A DNA stretch of 64,000 bases from Brevibacillus gelatini (GCF_003710935.1 NZ_RHHS01000027.1:124001-188000), one strand, 5' to 3'; shown: positions 17,761-26,453, counted from the first letter of the stretch. The notes: generated by a model from the sequence alone, not told the origin. Numbers and translations are program-made.

Positions 17761-18021
17761 GTCATCTGCTCCTTTTTCATAGACTGTCGAAAAATGTACA
17801 ATCCAGTCTGATAAAAGTGTGGATGTTGACGAATCATGTCGAAACTAGAAAATAGTTTAAAATAGTCCCAAACTTGTTTCAATAGGAGAGAGGACGCATG
17901 TGTACGGGCATTTGACGGTTGCAGCCGATTCAGATAGCATAGGGACAACGCATTTTGCAAAAAAACATTTTATCCGGCATTATTTGCAGCCTGTCTGTCA
18001 CGGAAAAAAGGAGGATTTTTG

Positions 18022-18486
18022 ATGTGGAAAGAGTTTAAAGAGTTTGCCTTAAAAGGAAATGTGCTGGATCTGGCTGTCGGGGTTGTCATCGGCGGTGCCT
18101 TCGGAAAGATCGTCACCTCGCTGGTAAACGACATTATTACACCGCTAATCGGTCTCTTGTTGGGCAAGGTTGATTTTACGAATCTGTTTATCACGTTGAA
18201 CGGTGCCGATTACAACACGCTTGAGGAAGCAAAAAAAGCCGGGGCCGCGACTCTCAACTACGGTCTTTTCCTGAATTCTGTCATTGATTTTCTGATTATC
18301 GCGTTTTCCATCTTCATCGTTATCAAACAGTTGAACCGCTTCAAGCGCAAGCAGGAAGTGGTCAAAGCGCCGGAAACGACGAAGGAATGCCCGCATTGCA
18401 TCACGACCATTCCGATCAAGGCGACCCGTTGCCCGCATTGCACCTCCATGCTGGATTCAAACGGAGCGGCACTGGCGCACGAATAA
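18022..18486 (+). CDS. mscL: Large-conductance mechanosensitive channel MscL with C-terminal zinc ribbon
   Basis: A 154-residue channel that releases solutes on hypo-osmotic shock. The N-terminal amphipathic helix and TM1 carry the family signature [22 protein letters not shown]2 is near [12 protein letters not shown]. The C-terminus adds CPHC-x10-CPHC, a probable zinc ribbon, which Escherichia coli MscL lacks. The ATG at 18022 has AAGGAGG about 7 bases upstream. It is followed by a terminator shared with the convergent YheC/D gene. Confidence 0.95.
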   Translation: MWKEFKEFALKGNVLDLAVGVVIGGAFGKIVTSLVNDIITPLIGLLLGKVDFTNLFITLNGADYNTLEEAKKAGAATLNYGLFLNSVIDFLIIAFSIFIVIKQLNRFKRKQEVVKAPETTKECPHCITTIPIKATRCPHCTSMLDSNGAALAHE

Positions 18487-18521
18487 CAACAAGCTTGACC
18501 GATCAACAGACGCAAATGAAA

Positions 18522-18557
18522 AAGCAAACCGGCCATCTGGTGCGGCTTGCTTTTTTT
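18522..18557. terminator. Bidirectional terminator after mscL
   Basis: A 10-bp stem with one mismatch (18522-18531 with 18543-18552) is flanked by A and T tracts, between convergent mscL and the YheC/D gene. Confidence 0.8.
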
Positions 18558-18563
18558 CTTTCC

Positions 18564-19358
18564 TCAAACGTTTTTCTTTTTGCGCTTCACCCGGTTTTTG
18601 TACTGATAATGCAGCCGCTTGATGGTGCGAAAGTATGTTTTGTCCTTGAGCTTCGCAAACAGGGCGTGAGAAGGAAAGTCGTAGTTGACCTCGATGATCG
18701 AGAGCTGGCCCGCTTTGTCGATGGCGAAATCAACCCCGATCTGTGCGCTGTGGCGGTACTTGTTGAAGTGGGCGCAGACGCGGTGACTGACCCGGATCAG
18801 CCGGGAGACGACTTCCTTGATTTTTTCCGGTGCAACTGCTCCTGATTTGGCCAGAGCGTAAGGAACGGTCACGGCATAGCCGCCGCCACGGGCGACGTTC
18901 GTAATGACGCTGTCAGACCCGGCTACTTTTGCCAGCATCCCGGCATACTGCCATTTCCCGAGACCGTTGCGCATCATCATGACGCGAATGTCGAACGGAC
19001 GGCCATTCAGCTCAGCCAGATCCAGCCCTTTTTGGATGATGTAGTTTTTTTCGGTGCACTGGCGGGCAAGCTGCTGCTTCAGCTCCGCAAGCGAGCCTGC
19101 CCGTACAGGCTCTCCGCGCTCTTTTACAAACTGGTAGCCATCCGCCGTTTTGGAGACGCGCATGATGCCTTTGCCCATATGGGTGCGCGTCGGTTTGATG
19201 TAGACGGTCGTGTACTTGGAAAGATAGGGTTCCAACAGAGCGGGCTGGTACAAGTCGGTAGGGGGCAAATACGGACGAATGTGCGGGCTTTTGGAAAAAA
19301 ACTGATGAAGGCTCCATTTGGAGGAGGGGATCAAGTCAGACACCTCGCCTTTTTGCAA
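18564..19358 (-). CDS. YheC/YheD-family ATP-grasp protein (spore-associated)
   Basis: A 264-residue protein of the YheC/YheD family, whose Bacillus members are endospore-coat-associated. Visible features are an N-terminal WSLHQFFSKSPHIRPYLPPT segment, an ATP-grasp core (YIKPTRTHMGKGI), FDIRVMMMRN and the metal-binding IEVNYDFPSH end. The very basic tail is KNRVKRKKKNV. The start is probably the TTG at 19358, with only a weak ribosome binding site; a GTG six codons later is an alternative. The substrate is unknown. Confidence 0.85.
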   Translation of the reverse strand: MQKGEVSDLIPSSKWSLHQFFSKSPHIRPYLPPTDLYQPALLEPYLSKYTTVYIKPTRTHMGKGIMRVSKTADGYQFVKERGEPVRAGSLAELKQQLARQCTEKNYIIQKGLDLAELNGRPFDIRVMMMRNGLGKWQYAGMLAKVAGSDSVITNVARGGGYAVTVPYALAKSGAVAPEKIKEVVSRLIRVSHRVCAHFNKYRHSAQIGVDFAIDKAGQLSIIEVNYDFPSHALFAKLKDKTYFRTIKRLHYQYKNRVKRKKKNV

Positions 19359-19457
19359 AGATCAAAGTTCCATTCTTGCTAACATATACAACAAAATGGA
19401 AAAAAGTGAGCAGGGAATCGGGCAATGGCGGGGAAAATATGATCTAGGAAAAGCAAA

Positions 19458-19763
19458 ATGCGAACGAAAACGGAGAACGAGATGAGACGATACCGACCAG
19501 TGCGGATGTTTCAGCAGGCGCTCGGCATCGGGCCGAAGGAGCTGGCCCGCATCATCCAGTTCCAAAGCTTGCTGCAACTGCTCGCCAAAGGGCAGGCTGC
19601 TTCCTTTGCAGACGCAGCCGTACAATGCGGCTACTATGACCAGTCGCATGTCAGCAAAAGCTTTCGCGCCTACTACGGCGAGACGCCGGGCGGCATTTTC
19701 GCCGTGCGTGGAGGGCGAGCGCAGAAGCGGGAAGTTGTCCGTTTTTTACAAGCAAACGACTAG
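19458..19763 (+). pseudogene. Truncated AraC-type regulator (DNA-binding domain only)
   Basis: 101 residues contain the second half of an AraC HTH domain (FQQALGIGPKELARIIQFQ, then CGYYDQSHVSKSFRAYYG). The N-terminal sensor and most of the first helix-turn-helix, normally about 150 more residues, are missing. AGGA lies 8 bases before the ATG, so the stub could still be translated. Full-length relatives are often next to VOC genes, and one follows here, consistent with decay of a regulator/VOC pair. Confidence 0.65.
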
Positions 19764-19849
19764 GCTTGTCTGCTATTGTTGGAAAAGAACCTCGCCCGCG
19801 CGTGAAGCGGCATGGCGGGAAATACGTCGAAAACGCAGGAGGAAAGCAA

Positions 19850-20227
19850 ATGGGAATCAAGCTGGATATGGTAGGAATCGTCGTGCAGGACATGAAAAAG
19901 GCGCTGGACTTTTACCGTGTGCTCGGCCTTGACATTCCGGAGCAGGCGAACGACGAGCATCACGTAGAAGTCGCACAGGATGGCGTTCGTCTGGCTTTTG
20001 ACACGGTGGAGATCGCAAAAAGCGTGTACGGCGGATGGGAGCCGGCGAGCGGGCACAGAATCGAGCTGGCCTTTTTGTGCGACGATGCCGCTGCCCTGGA
20101 TGCGCTGTATGCCAAAATCATCGAGCATGGCTATGAAGGCCACCGCGAGCCGTGGGATGCCGTCTGGGGGCAGCGCTATGCGATTGTCAAAGACCCGGAC
20201 GGAAACCTGATTAGTCTGTTTGCCTAA
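19850..20227 (+). CDS. VOC-family (glyoxalase/bleomycin-resistance-like) protein
   Basis: A 125-residue single VOC module. It starts LDMVGIVVQDMKKALDFY and ends RYAIVKDPDGNLISLF. The metal-ligand positions typical of glyoxalase I are not all conserved: the first His is Val and the last Glu is Ser. A binding or resistance role is therefore possible. AGGAGG lies 7 bases before the ATG at 19850. It lies downstream of the AraC stub and ends at a terminator. Confidence 0.85.
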   Translation: MGIKLDMVGIVVQDMKKALDFYRVLGLDIPEQANDEHHVEVAQDGVRLAFDTVEIAKSVYGGWEPASGHRIELAFLCDDAAALDALYAKIIEHGYEGHREPWDAVWGQRYAIVKDPDGNLISLFA

Positions 20228-20253
20228 AGGCACAGTATAAGGAAAAACAATTG

Positions 20254-20292
20254 CAAGCCGACTCTCTTCGGACAAGAGGATCGGCTTGTTTA
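20254..20292 (+). terminator. Terminator after the VOC gene
   Basis: An 8-bp perfect outer stem (CAAGCCGA, 20254-20261, with TCGGCTTG, 20281-20288) with additional inner pairing (CTCTT/AAGAG) and a short T-run. Confidence 0.75.
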
Positions 20293-20407
20293 CGTTTTCG
20301 CGGACCGGATTCTTTTCAAGCCTGATGGCTTCGTCCATAATAAGCTTGTTAACAGATCGGCAAAAGAGGGCAGGCAACAGCGGCGCGAGGAAGGAGGCGG
20401 GCTTTTT

Positions 20408-22357
20408 TTGCAAAAGATAGCTATGCTTTTGGCATTATTTACCCTGAGTCTTTTTTGCCCACCAGCTATGCCTGCAAAAGCGCAAGCGGAGGAGGAGCGC
20501 GTCCTTCGCGTCGGCTTCGACAAAAGGCTGCCGCCTTTGTCTTATGTGGATAAAAACGGGGAGGCGGCCGGCTTTGACATCGAGCTGATCCGCAGCATGG
20601 ACTCCCTGCGCGGCTATCAGATCGAGTATGTGCCTCTGGACTGGGAGGATACGGTCGCCTGGCTTACGGAAGGCAAGCTGGACGTGGTCGTCGGAATGAA
20701 ATATACGAGTACGCGCGACACGTTGTTCGACTTCAGCGATTCTTATCTGACGGCGGCCGACGCGCTGGTCGTTCCGGCAGCCGCCCGGGAGATTTCTGCG
20801 ATCAACGATTTGCGCGGAAAAGTCGTGGCGATTCAGCGGGACGACGCGGGCATCGCCCAGTTGGAAAACATTCGCGGCGGCAAAAGACTGGTCGCCTTCA
20901 GTCAGCCGGATGCGCTGGACATGCTCTTTTTAGGCCGCGCAGACGTGTTCTTGGGCAACCGCTGGACGGCGGAGTACGTGCTGGAGGGAACCGGCAGGCA
21001 GCAAGACTACCGGATTCGCACCGGACTGATTCCGCCATCCGACTATGCGTTTGCCGTCCGCGAAGGCAACTACGAGCTGGTCAACAAGCTCAACGAAGGC
21101 TTGGCCCGGCTGCACCAGAACGGGAAATACGAGCAACTGTATTCGCAGTATCTGGAGACGTACGGTTCGTTTGCGATCGACTGGTGGCGAAAGCTCGTGT
21201 ACGGGCTGCTCATCGTGATGGGAATCGTCGTGGTCGTATTGGCGGGGAGCTTTTTCTGGAACAGCCGTCTGCAAAAAGCGGTCCGAAGGCAAACAGCCGC
21301 ACTGGCAGACAGCTTCGCTTTTCAAACGACAGTGTTAAACAGCGTCGACAACGGAATTTTGTCCTTTGATCGGGAAGGCAAAATTACGCTCATCAATCAC
21401 GCGGCACAAAAATTGCTTGGGAAAATGGAAAAGGACGCCCAGACGTCCGTATGGGATTGTCTGCCCCAACTCCCGATCCGGCAGGCGCTGCAAATGGGGG
21501 ACGGGCATATGCTCGAAGGCGAACTGCATCTCGGGGATGGAACAGGCCGGATTGTGCATTACTACCTCGCCGCCCTAAGCAACGGAGCGGGCCAGCAGGT
21601 CGGCGGCATTCTTTGTCTGCAGGATCGGACGGAGCAAAAGCATTTGCAGGCGCGGCTGATTGCGCAGGAAAAAATGCGCGCGCTGGGCGAGCTGGTTGCG
21701 GGTATCGCCCACGAAATCCGCAATCCGCTCACGGCGATCAAGACGTTTGCCGAACTTTTGCCGAAAAAACTGAACGACGAGCGCTTCCGCAGAGAGCTGG
21801 TAGAGCACGTGCCGGAAGAAGTGGCGAGGATGGACCGGATCATTGAAGATTTGCTCGACTACTCGCGGGAAAAGCCGATGCAGCGAAAGCGGGAAAACTT
21901 GCGGGAGCTGGTGCAGTCCGTGCTGGGACTGTTTGCGAAGCGGCTCGACAGCGAACGGATACAGGTCGTGCTGGAGCCCGGACTTGATGTGGACGTGTTC
22001 GTTGATCGCGACCGCATCAAGCAGGTGCTGATAAACCTGCTGCTCAACGCCATTGAAGCGATGGCCCACGCAAAGGACAGGTGCTTGACCTTTTCCGTGC
22101 TGCCGAGAGACGGACAGACGGTTTGTCTGGCGATTGCCGATTCCGGGTCGGGGATCGGCGAGCAGGAGCTGCTTCATCTGTTCCAGCCTTTTTACACAAC
22201 GAAAAGCCAAGGAATCGGACTGGGCTTGTACCTCAGCCAAAAAATCATGCATGAGCACGGGGGAGAGATTGACGTGCAAAGCGAGCCTGGGGCAGGTACG
22301 ACGTTTTTCCTGACATTTGCCAAAGGAGGGACAGGCGATGAACATCTTAATCATTGA
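20408..22357 (+). CDS. Sensor histidine kinase with extracellular solute-binding domain and PAS
   Basis: A 649-residue hybrid sensor. A signal peptide (1-27) is followed by a family-3 periplasmic-binding-protein domain outside the cell (about 32-255). A membrane helix (264-284) leads to a PAS domain (about 305-410). The HisKA has His435 in AHEIRNPLTAIKT, and the ATPase domain carries NLLLNAIEAM, DSGSGIG and GIGLGLYLS. The kinase core is NtrB/DctS-like, which fits the sigma-54 partner. The TTG at 20408 is preferred because GGAGG lies about 10 bases upstream; the next ATG (20423) is too far. The gene overlaps the regulator by 20 bases. Confidence 0.92.
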   Translation: MQKIAMLLALFTLSLFCPPAMPAKAQAEEERVLRVGFDKRLPPLSYVDKNGEAAGFDIELIRSMDSLRGYQIEYVPLDWEDTVAWLTEGKLDVVVGMKYTSTRDTLFDFSDSYLTAADALVVPAAAREISAINDLRGKVVAIQRDDAGIAQLENIRGGKRLVAFSQPDALDMLFLGRADVFLGNRWTAEYVLEGTGRQQDYRIRTGLIPPSDYAFAVREGNYELVNKLNEGLARLHQNGKYEQLYSQYLETYGSFAIDWWRKLVYGLLIVMGIVVVVLAGSFFWNSRLQKAVRRQTAALADSFAFQTTVLNSVDNGILSFDREGKITLINHAAQKLLGKMEKDAQTSVWDCLPQLPIRQALQMGDGHMLEGELHLGDGTGRIVHYYLAALSNGAGQQVGGILCLQDRTEQKHLQARLIAQEKMRALGELVAGIAHEIRNPLTAIKTFAELLPKKLNDERFRRELVEHVPEEVARMDRIIEDLLDYSREKPMQRKRENLRELVQSVLGLFAKRLDSERIQVVLEPGLDVDVFVDRDRIKQVLINLLLNAIEAMAHAKDRCLTFSVLPRDGQTVCLAIADSGSGIGEQELLHLFQPFYTTKSQGIGLGLYLSQKIMHEHGGEIDVQSEPGAGTTFFLTFAKGGTGDEHLNH

Positions 22358-23705
22358 TGACGAGCGAGCCATCTGTTCGTCGCTTTCCTTCGCCCTGGAA
22401 GACGAATACCGCGTGTTTACCGCTTCCGGGCCGGAGGAAAGCTTGCGCGTGCTGGAGCAGGAGCCGATCGACGGCATTTTGCTCGATCTGAATTTGCGCG
22501 GCGGAAGCGGCATGGAGCTGTTGCGTCAGATCAAGGAAAAAAAGCCGGACGTGGTCGTTATCATGATGACAGCCTACGGCTCCATCGAATCGTCCGTCGA
22601 GGCCATGAAGGCAGGAGCTTACCATTACTTGACCAAGCCGCTCAATCTGGAAGAAGTCAGGCTTTTGCTCGGCAAGGCGCTCGCCTTCCAGCAGCTTCAT
22701 AAGCAGGTTCAGGTGCTGAGTCAGGCGGTGCGCCAGCAGGAAACGTATGCGGGCATCATCGGCAAGAGTAGCGCCATGCAAAAAGTTTTTCAATTGATCC
22801 AAAAGGTCAAGGACATCAGCACGAATGTGCTCATCACTGGCGAGAGCGGCACGGGAAAAGAGCTTGTCGCCCGCGCGATCCACTACCAGGGCGGGCGGCA
22901 AAAGGGCGCGTTTTCCGTCGTCAACTGTGCGGCGATCCCGGAGCCGCTGCTGGAGAGTGAGTTGTTCGGGCATGAAAAAGGGGCGTTTACCGGGGCCTAC
23001 GCCAGACAGCAAGGGCTGTTTGAACGGTCGGACGGCGGCACGATTTTTCTCGATGAAATCGGCGAGATGCCGCTCTCTTTGCAAGCGAAAATATTGCGCG
23101 TCATCCAGGAGAAGGTCGTGTCGCCAATCGGCTCGCAGCAGCCGAAGGAAGTGGATGTGCGGATCATTTCCGCCACGAACCGCAATTTGCAGGAGGAAGT
23201 CGCCAAGGGAAATTTCCGCGAGGATTTGTACTATCGTCTGAACGTCATCCCGATTCATCTGCCGCCATTGCGCGAGCGCAAGGAAGATGTGCCGTTGCTC
23301 GCGGAGCATTTTCTCGCGCTGTATTCGGCCAACATGGGCGTGCGCAAGAAAACGCTCAGCCCGGAAGCCAAGCGGATGCTGTATCACTACCCCTATCCCG
23401 GCAATGTGCGGGAGCTGTCCAACATGCTCGAATATGCAGTAGCCCTCTCGGAAAATGAGGTCATTGAACCGCGCGACCTGCCGGAAGCGGTGCGCGAAAA
23501 TCATAGCGGGCGTACGGCAAAAGAGGCGGCAGGGCGCGGCCTGTTGCTCCCGGAAGGCTTGACGCTTGCGGAAGCGGAGCGCAGGTACATCCTCTACACG
23601 CTGGAGAAAAACGGGGGGCATCGGCAAAATACAGCAAGGCAACTGGCGATCAGCGAGCGGGGATTGCGCGACAAGCTGAAGCAATACTTGCGAGGGGCAG
23701 AATGA
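22338..23705 (+). CDS. Sigma-54-dependent response regulator (NtrC family)
   Basis: A 455-residue enhancer-binding protein. The receiver has phospho-acceptor Asp50 in LLDLNLRG. The AAA+ domain has Walker A GESGTGKE (168-175), the sigma-54 contact loop GAFTGA (215-220) and Walker B TIFLDE. A Fis-type HTH lies at the C-terminus (GGHRQNTARQLAISERGL). AAAGGAGGG precedes the ATG at 22338. The gene overlaps both the kinase and the following lipoprotein gene, so the three are translationally coupled. The likely target is the consensus -24/-12 promoter at 24919. Confidence 0.95.
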   Translation: MNILIIDDERAICSSLSFALEDEYRVFTASGPEESLRVLEQEPIDGILLDLNLRGGSGMELLRQIKEKKPDVVVIMMTAYGSIESSVEAMKAGAYHYLTKPLNLEEVRLLLGKALAFQQLHKQVQVLSQAVRQQETYAGIIGKSSAMQKVFQLIQKVKDISTNVLITGESGTGKELVARAIHYQGGRQKGAFSVVNCAAIPEPLLESELFGHEKGAFTGAYARQQGLFERSDGGTIFLDEIGEMPLSLQAKILRVIQEKVVSPIGSQQPKEVDVRIISATNRNLQEEVAKGNFREDLYYRLNVIPIHLPPLRERKEDVPLLAEHFLALYSANMGVRKKTLSPEAKRMLYHYPYPGNVRELSNMLEYAVALSENEVIEPRDLPEAVRENHSGRTAKEAAGRGLLLPEGLTLAEAERRYILYTLEKNGGHRQNTARQLAISERGLRDKLKQYLRGAE

Positions 23706-24706
23706 GGACGGTCCGTGCATGGCTCACCGTGGCTGTCGTCGCCATCGGCGTCGCGTTTTTGACAGGCGGCTGCATGCGGGAGCCGGAGTCCAAACAGCCT
23801 GATTCGGGCGAGGTGCAGCCGTTTTTGACTATCGCGACAGGGGGAGCTTCCGGCCCCTACGACCTCATCGGGGGAGCGTTGGCCAAGGTGTATCATAACC
23901 AGCTCGGCTACAAGACCGCAGTCCGTTCCTCGGACGGCTCCGTGGAAAACGTTCACCTGCTGGAGAGCGGCAAGGCGGATGTCGCTTTTGCGATGTCGGA
24001 CGCTGCTTCATTTGCCATGGGCGGCCTGGAAAGCTTTCAGGCGAGCGGACCTGCTGTGCATGTGAAGGCGATTGCCGGGCTGTACCTGAACTATGTGCAA
24101 ATCGTCACGCGCAAAGACCGGGACATTCATACGGTCTACGACCTAAAAGGCAAGCGGGTCGGCGTCGGCGCACCGGACAGCGGGGTAGAGGTCAACGCGC
24201 GGATGATCTTGAACGAGCACGGCATCACCTACAACGATCTTCAGCCCGAGTACCTTTCGTACGCAGAGGCGATTGAGCAATTGAAAAACAACGCGATTGA
24301 CGCCGCCTTTGTCACCTCCGGCCTGCCCAATTCGGCTGTTCTCGACCTGCAAGTCTCCCACGACGTGGTGATCGTGCCGATATTGCCCGCAGACATCGAG
24401 AAGCTGACGAAGCGCTTTGCCTTTTTTGAAAAAGCCCAGATTCCTCCGGGCATCTACCAAAACGACAAGGCCGTTCCGACGGTCGCGATTCGCAACATTT
24501 TGCTCGTCCGCTCGGACATGGGCGAAGAGCAGGTGTACCAACTGACGAAAACTTTTTTTGCAAACCTCGACGCCCTGCAAGCCGCACACGAAGCCGCGAA
24601 GCAAATCGACAGGCAAACGGCGGGCAAAGAGCTTGTCGTGCCGCTCCATCCGGGCGCTGCGAGATACTACGCCGAGCTTGCGCGGCCGCAGGGACAAACG
24701 CCATAG
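23702..24706 (+). CDS. TAXI-family solute-binding lipoprotein
   Basis: A 334-residue TRAP-associated extracytoplasmic immunogenic (TAXI) binding protein with a lipobox at LTGGC (Cys24). Family motifs include TIATGGASGPYDLIGGALA at the start of the mature domain and VYDLKGKRVGVGAPDSGVEV in the middle. TAXI proteins normally feed DctQM-type TRAP permeases, but none is in the window. Its start overlaps the regulator stop (ATGA). This suggests a sensory partner for the kinase or delivery to the downstream MFS permease; both are inference. The ligand is probably a carboxylate. Confidence 0.88.
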   Translation: MRTVRAWLTVAVVAIGVAFLTGGCMREPESKQPDSGEVQPFLTIATGGASGPYDLIGGALAKVYHNQLGYKTAVRSSDGSVENVHLLESGKADVAFAMSDAASFAMGGLESFQASGPAVHVKAIAGLYLNYVQIVTRKDRDIHTVYDLKGKRVGVGAPDSGVEVNARMILNEHGITYNDLQPEYLSYAEAIEQLKNNAIDAAFVTSGLPNSAVLDLQVSHDVVIVPILPADIEKLTKRFAFFEKAQIPPGIYQNDKAVPTVAIRNILLVRSDMGEEQVYQLTKTFFANLDALQAAHEAAKQIDRQTAGKELVVPLHPGAARYYAELARPQGQTP

Positions 24707-24732
24707 AGGAAAAAAGTACGGGACAGACGATC

Positions 24733-24780
24733 AACCCGGCAATAAATTCCGCATCGACCGGAGTTTTTTGCCGGGTTTTT
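24733..24780 (+). terminator. Terminator after the sensor/regulator/TAXI operon
   Basis: A 10-bp perfect stem (24733-24742 with 24769-24778) closes a long loop and is followed by T's. It separates the regulatory operon from the sigma-54 promoter of the permease. Confidence 0.75.
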
Positions 24781-24812
24781 GCGTGGGAAAGGCTGGGCGA
24801 GTGTACGCTTGC

Positions 24813-24832
24813 TTGCGAGACTGTCTTCGCAA
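24813..24832. promoter_or_regulatory. Palindrome, candidate upstream activator site
   Basis: TTGCGA-N8-TCGCAA has perfect 6-bp arms and lies 87-106 bases before the -24 element of the sigma-54 promoter. Both position and symmetry fit a binding site for the dimeric Fis-type HTH of the adjacent enhancer-binding protein. Confidence 0.55.
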
Positions 24833-24918
24833 AAACATTCTGGCACGTCGAAAAATTCTACAGAGACTGGAGGTTCGTCCGCCGACCAGCCGTTGCGGGC
24901 GGGCAGCGCGGAATAGGA

Positions 24919-24935
24919 TTGGCACGGAACTTGCT
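24919..24935 (+). promoter_or_regulatory. Sigma-54 (-24/-12) promoter of the permease gene
   Basis: TTGGCACGGAACTTGCT matches the sigma-54 consensus TGGCACG-N4-TTGC without mismatch. It lies 96 bases before the GTG start of the MHS-family permease and directly downstream of the operon encoding a sigma-54 activator. Transcription should begin near 24946. Confidence 0.88.
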
Positions 24936-25030
24936 ATACTATGGTGGCGATTACATTTGAAACCGATTACATTTCTCTTGGGAGAAGCGGGACGGTTTCT
25001 TGCCAGAATGTAAAACAAGGAGGAAGAACA

Positions 25031-26350
25031 GTGAATCATGCAAACGATCGCGCCAGTTCGCGACGCATCACGGGAAACATCTTCAAAGGTTCGATCGGCA
25101 ACCTGATTGAATGGTATGACTGGTACGTCTACTCTGCGTTTGCGGTATACTTTTCATCCGAGTTTTTTCCAAAAGGAGATCCGACCAGTCAATTGCTCAA
25201 CACAGCGGCTGTTTTCGCCATCGGCTTTTTGATGCGCCCGATCGGAAGCTTGCTGATGGGGCGCTATGCCGACCGGCACGGCAGACGGGCAGCGCTGACG
25301 CTTTCGGTTACGGTCATGGCGGGTGGCTCCCTGATTATCGCCTTTACGCCAGGCTATAGTACAATTGGCATTTATGCACCGATTATTCTCGTTCTCGCTC
25401 GACTGCTGCAAGGTTTGTCCCTGGGGGGAGAATACGGAACCTCCGCGACGTATTTGTCCGAGATGGCGAGCAGCGGCCGTCGCGGCTTTTACTCCAGCTT
25501 CCAGTACGTCACTTTGATTGCCGGACAATTGCTCGCGCTTGGGGTACAGATCGTCCTCCAGCAAATGCTCAGCGAAGCCGACATGCATACATGGGGCTGG
25601 CGCATTCCGTTCGTGATCGGCGCCTTGGGCGCTTTGGCTGTTCTGTGGCTGCGCCGTTCGATGGACGAGTCCGAGCAATTTTCGAAAATGGAGAAAAAGA
25701 GCCGCGAGAAGGCCGGAACCTTGCGTGCCCTGATGAAATATCCAAAAGCCGTGCTGACCGTTGTCGGTCTTACGCTCGGTGGAACCATTGCCTTTAACAC
25801 CTACACGACGTATTTGCAAAAGTTCATGGTCAACACAGTGGGTCTCCCGAAAGAAACCGTTAGCTGGATCAACTTTGTGGCCTTGCTGGTCTTTGTCGTG
25901 CTGCAGCCGATTGCGGGCCTGCTGTCTGACCGGATCGGCCGCCGTCCGCTGTTGATGGCCTTCGGGATTTTGGGGACGCTGTTTACCGTACCGATGTTTT
26001 TGATGATGGAGCAGACGAAAAGCCCGATGGTCGCCTTCCTGCTGATGCTGACAGGGCTTGTCATCGTCACTGGCTACACCTCGATCAACGCGATTGTCAA
26101 AGCGGAGCTGTTCCCGACGGAAATTCGCGCGCTCGGCGTAGGCTTCCCGTATGCGATCACCGTTGCCGTGTTCGGGGGAACCGCAGAGTTCGTCGCGCTC
26201 GGATTGAAGAACATCGGCTCCGAATCGCTGTTCTACTACTACGTCGCCGGCTGTATTGCGCTCAGCCTGATTACGTACTGGCGCATGGGCGAGTCGTCCA
26301 AACAGTCTCGCATTGAAGCCGAGCTTGACACGAACAAGAACGCAAGCTAG
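25031..26350 (+). CDS. MFS permease of the metabolite:H+ symporter family (KgtP-like)
   Basis: A 439-residue, 12-helix transporter. N-terminal IGNLIEWYDWYVYSAFAVYF, the loop motif GRYADRHGRRAAL and RLLQGLSLGGEYGTSATYL place it in the MHS family with alpha-ketoglutarate, dicarboxylate and proline/betaine permeases. KgtP-like is the best guess from the N-terminus. The GTG at 25031 has AAGGAGG about 7 bases upstream. It is monocistronic behind the sigma-54 promoter, so it is probably induced by the adjacent sensor system. It ends in a strong terminator. Confidence 0.9.
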   Translation: MNHANDRASSRRITGNIFKGSIGNLIEWYDWYVYSAFAVYFSSEFFPKGDPTSQLLNTAAVFAIGFLMRPIGSLLMGRYADRHGRRAALTLSVTVMAGGSLIIAFTPGYSTIGIYAPIILVLARLLQGLSLGGEYGTSATYLSEMASSGRRGFYSSFQYVTLIAGQLLALGVQIVLQQMLSEADMHTWGWRIPFVIGALGALAVLWLRRSMDESEQFSKMEKKSREKAGTLRALMKYPKAVLTVVGLTLGGTIAFNTYTTYLQKFMVNTVGLPKETVSWINFVALLVFVVLQPIAGLLSDRIGRRPLLMAFGILGTLFTVPMFLMMEQTKSPMVAFLLMLTGLVIVTGYTSINAIVKAELFPTEIRALGVGFPYAITVAVFGGTAEFVALGLKNIGSESLFYYYVAGCIALSLITYWRMGESSKQSRIEAELDTNKNAS

Positions 26351-26386
26351 GCGCGAGGGTGATGCGCTTTTGGCAGAAAGCAAGAG

Positions 26387-26415
26387 AAAAAAGACGCCTG
26401 AGTGCGTCTTTTTTT
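26387..26415. terminator. Terminator after the permease
   Basis: An 11-bp perfect stem (A6GACGC, 26387-26397, with GCGTCT6, 26404-26414) and a 6-base loop. The A/T tracts allow bidirectional use with the convergent YtvI-like gene. Confidence 0.9.
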
Positions 26416-26453
26416 ATGTCCGGACAACATTTTCAATTGGTTATTGCTATCAT

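Noticed and set aside
17736-17960. 74-residue minus-strand frame overlapping the start of the 17428 gene
   Set aside because: It overlaps the better-supported gene and its ribosome binding site, and lacks one of its own.
24831-24856. A second TGGCACG near 24841
   Set aside because: The -24 half is present, but no GC-containing -12 element stands at the right spacing; only the site at 24919 fits sigma-54.
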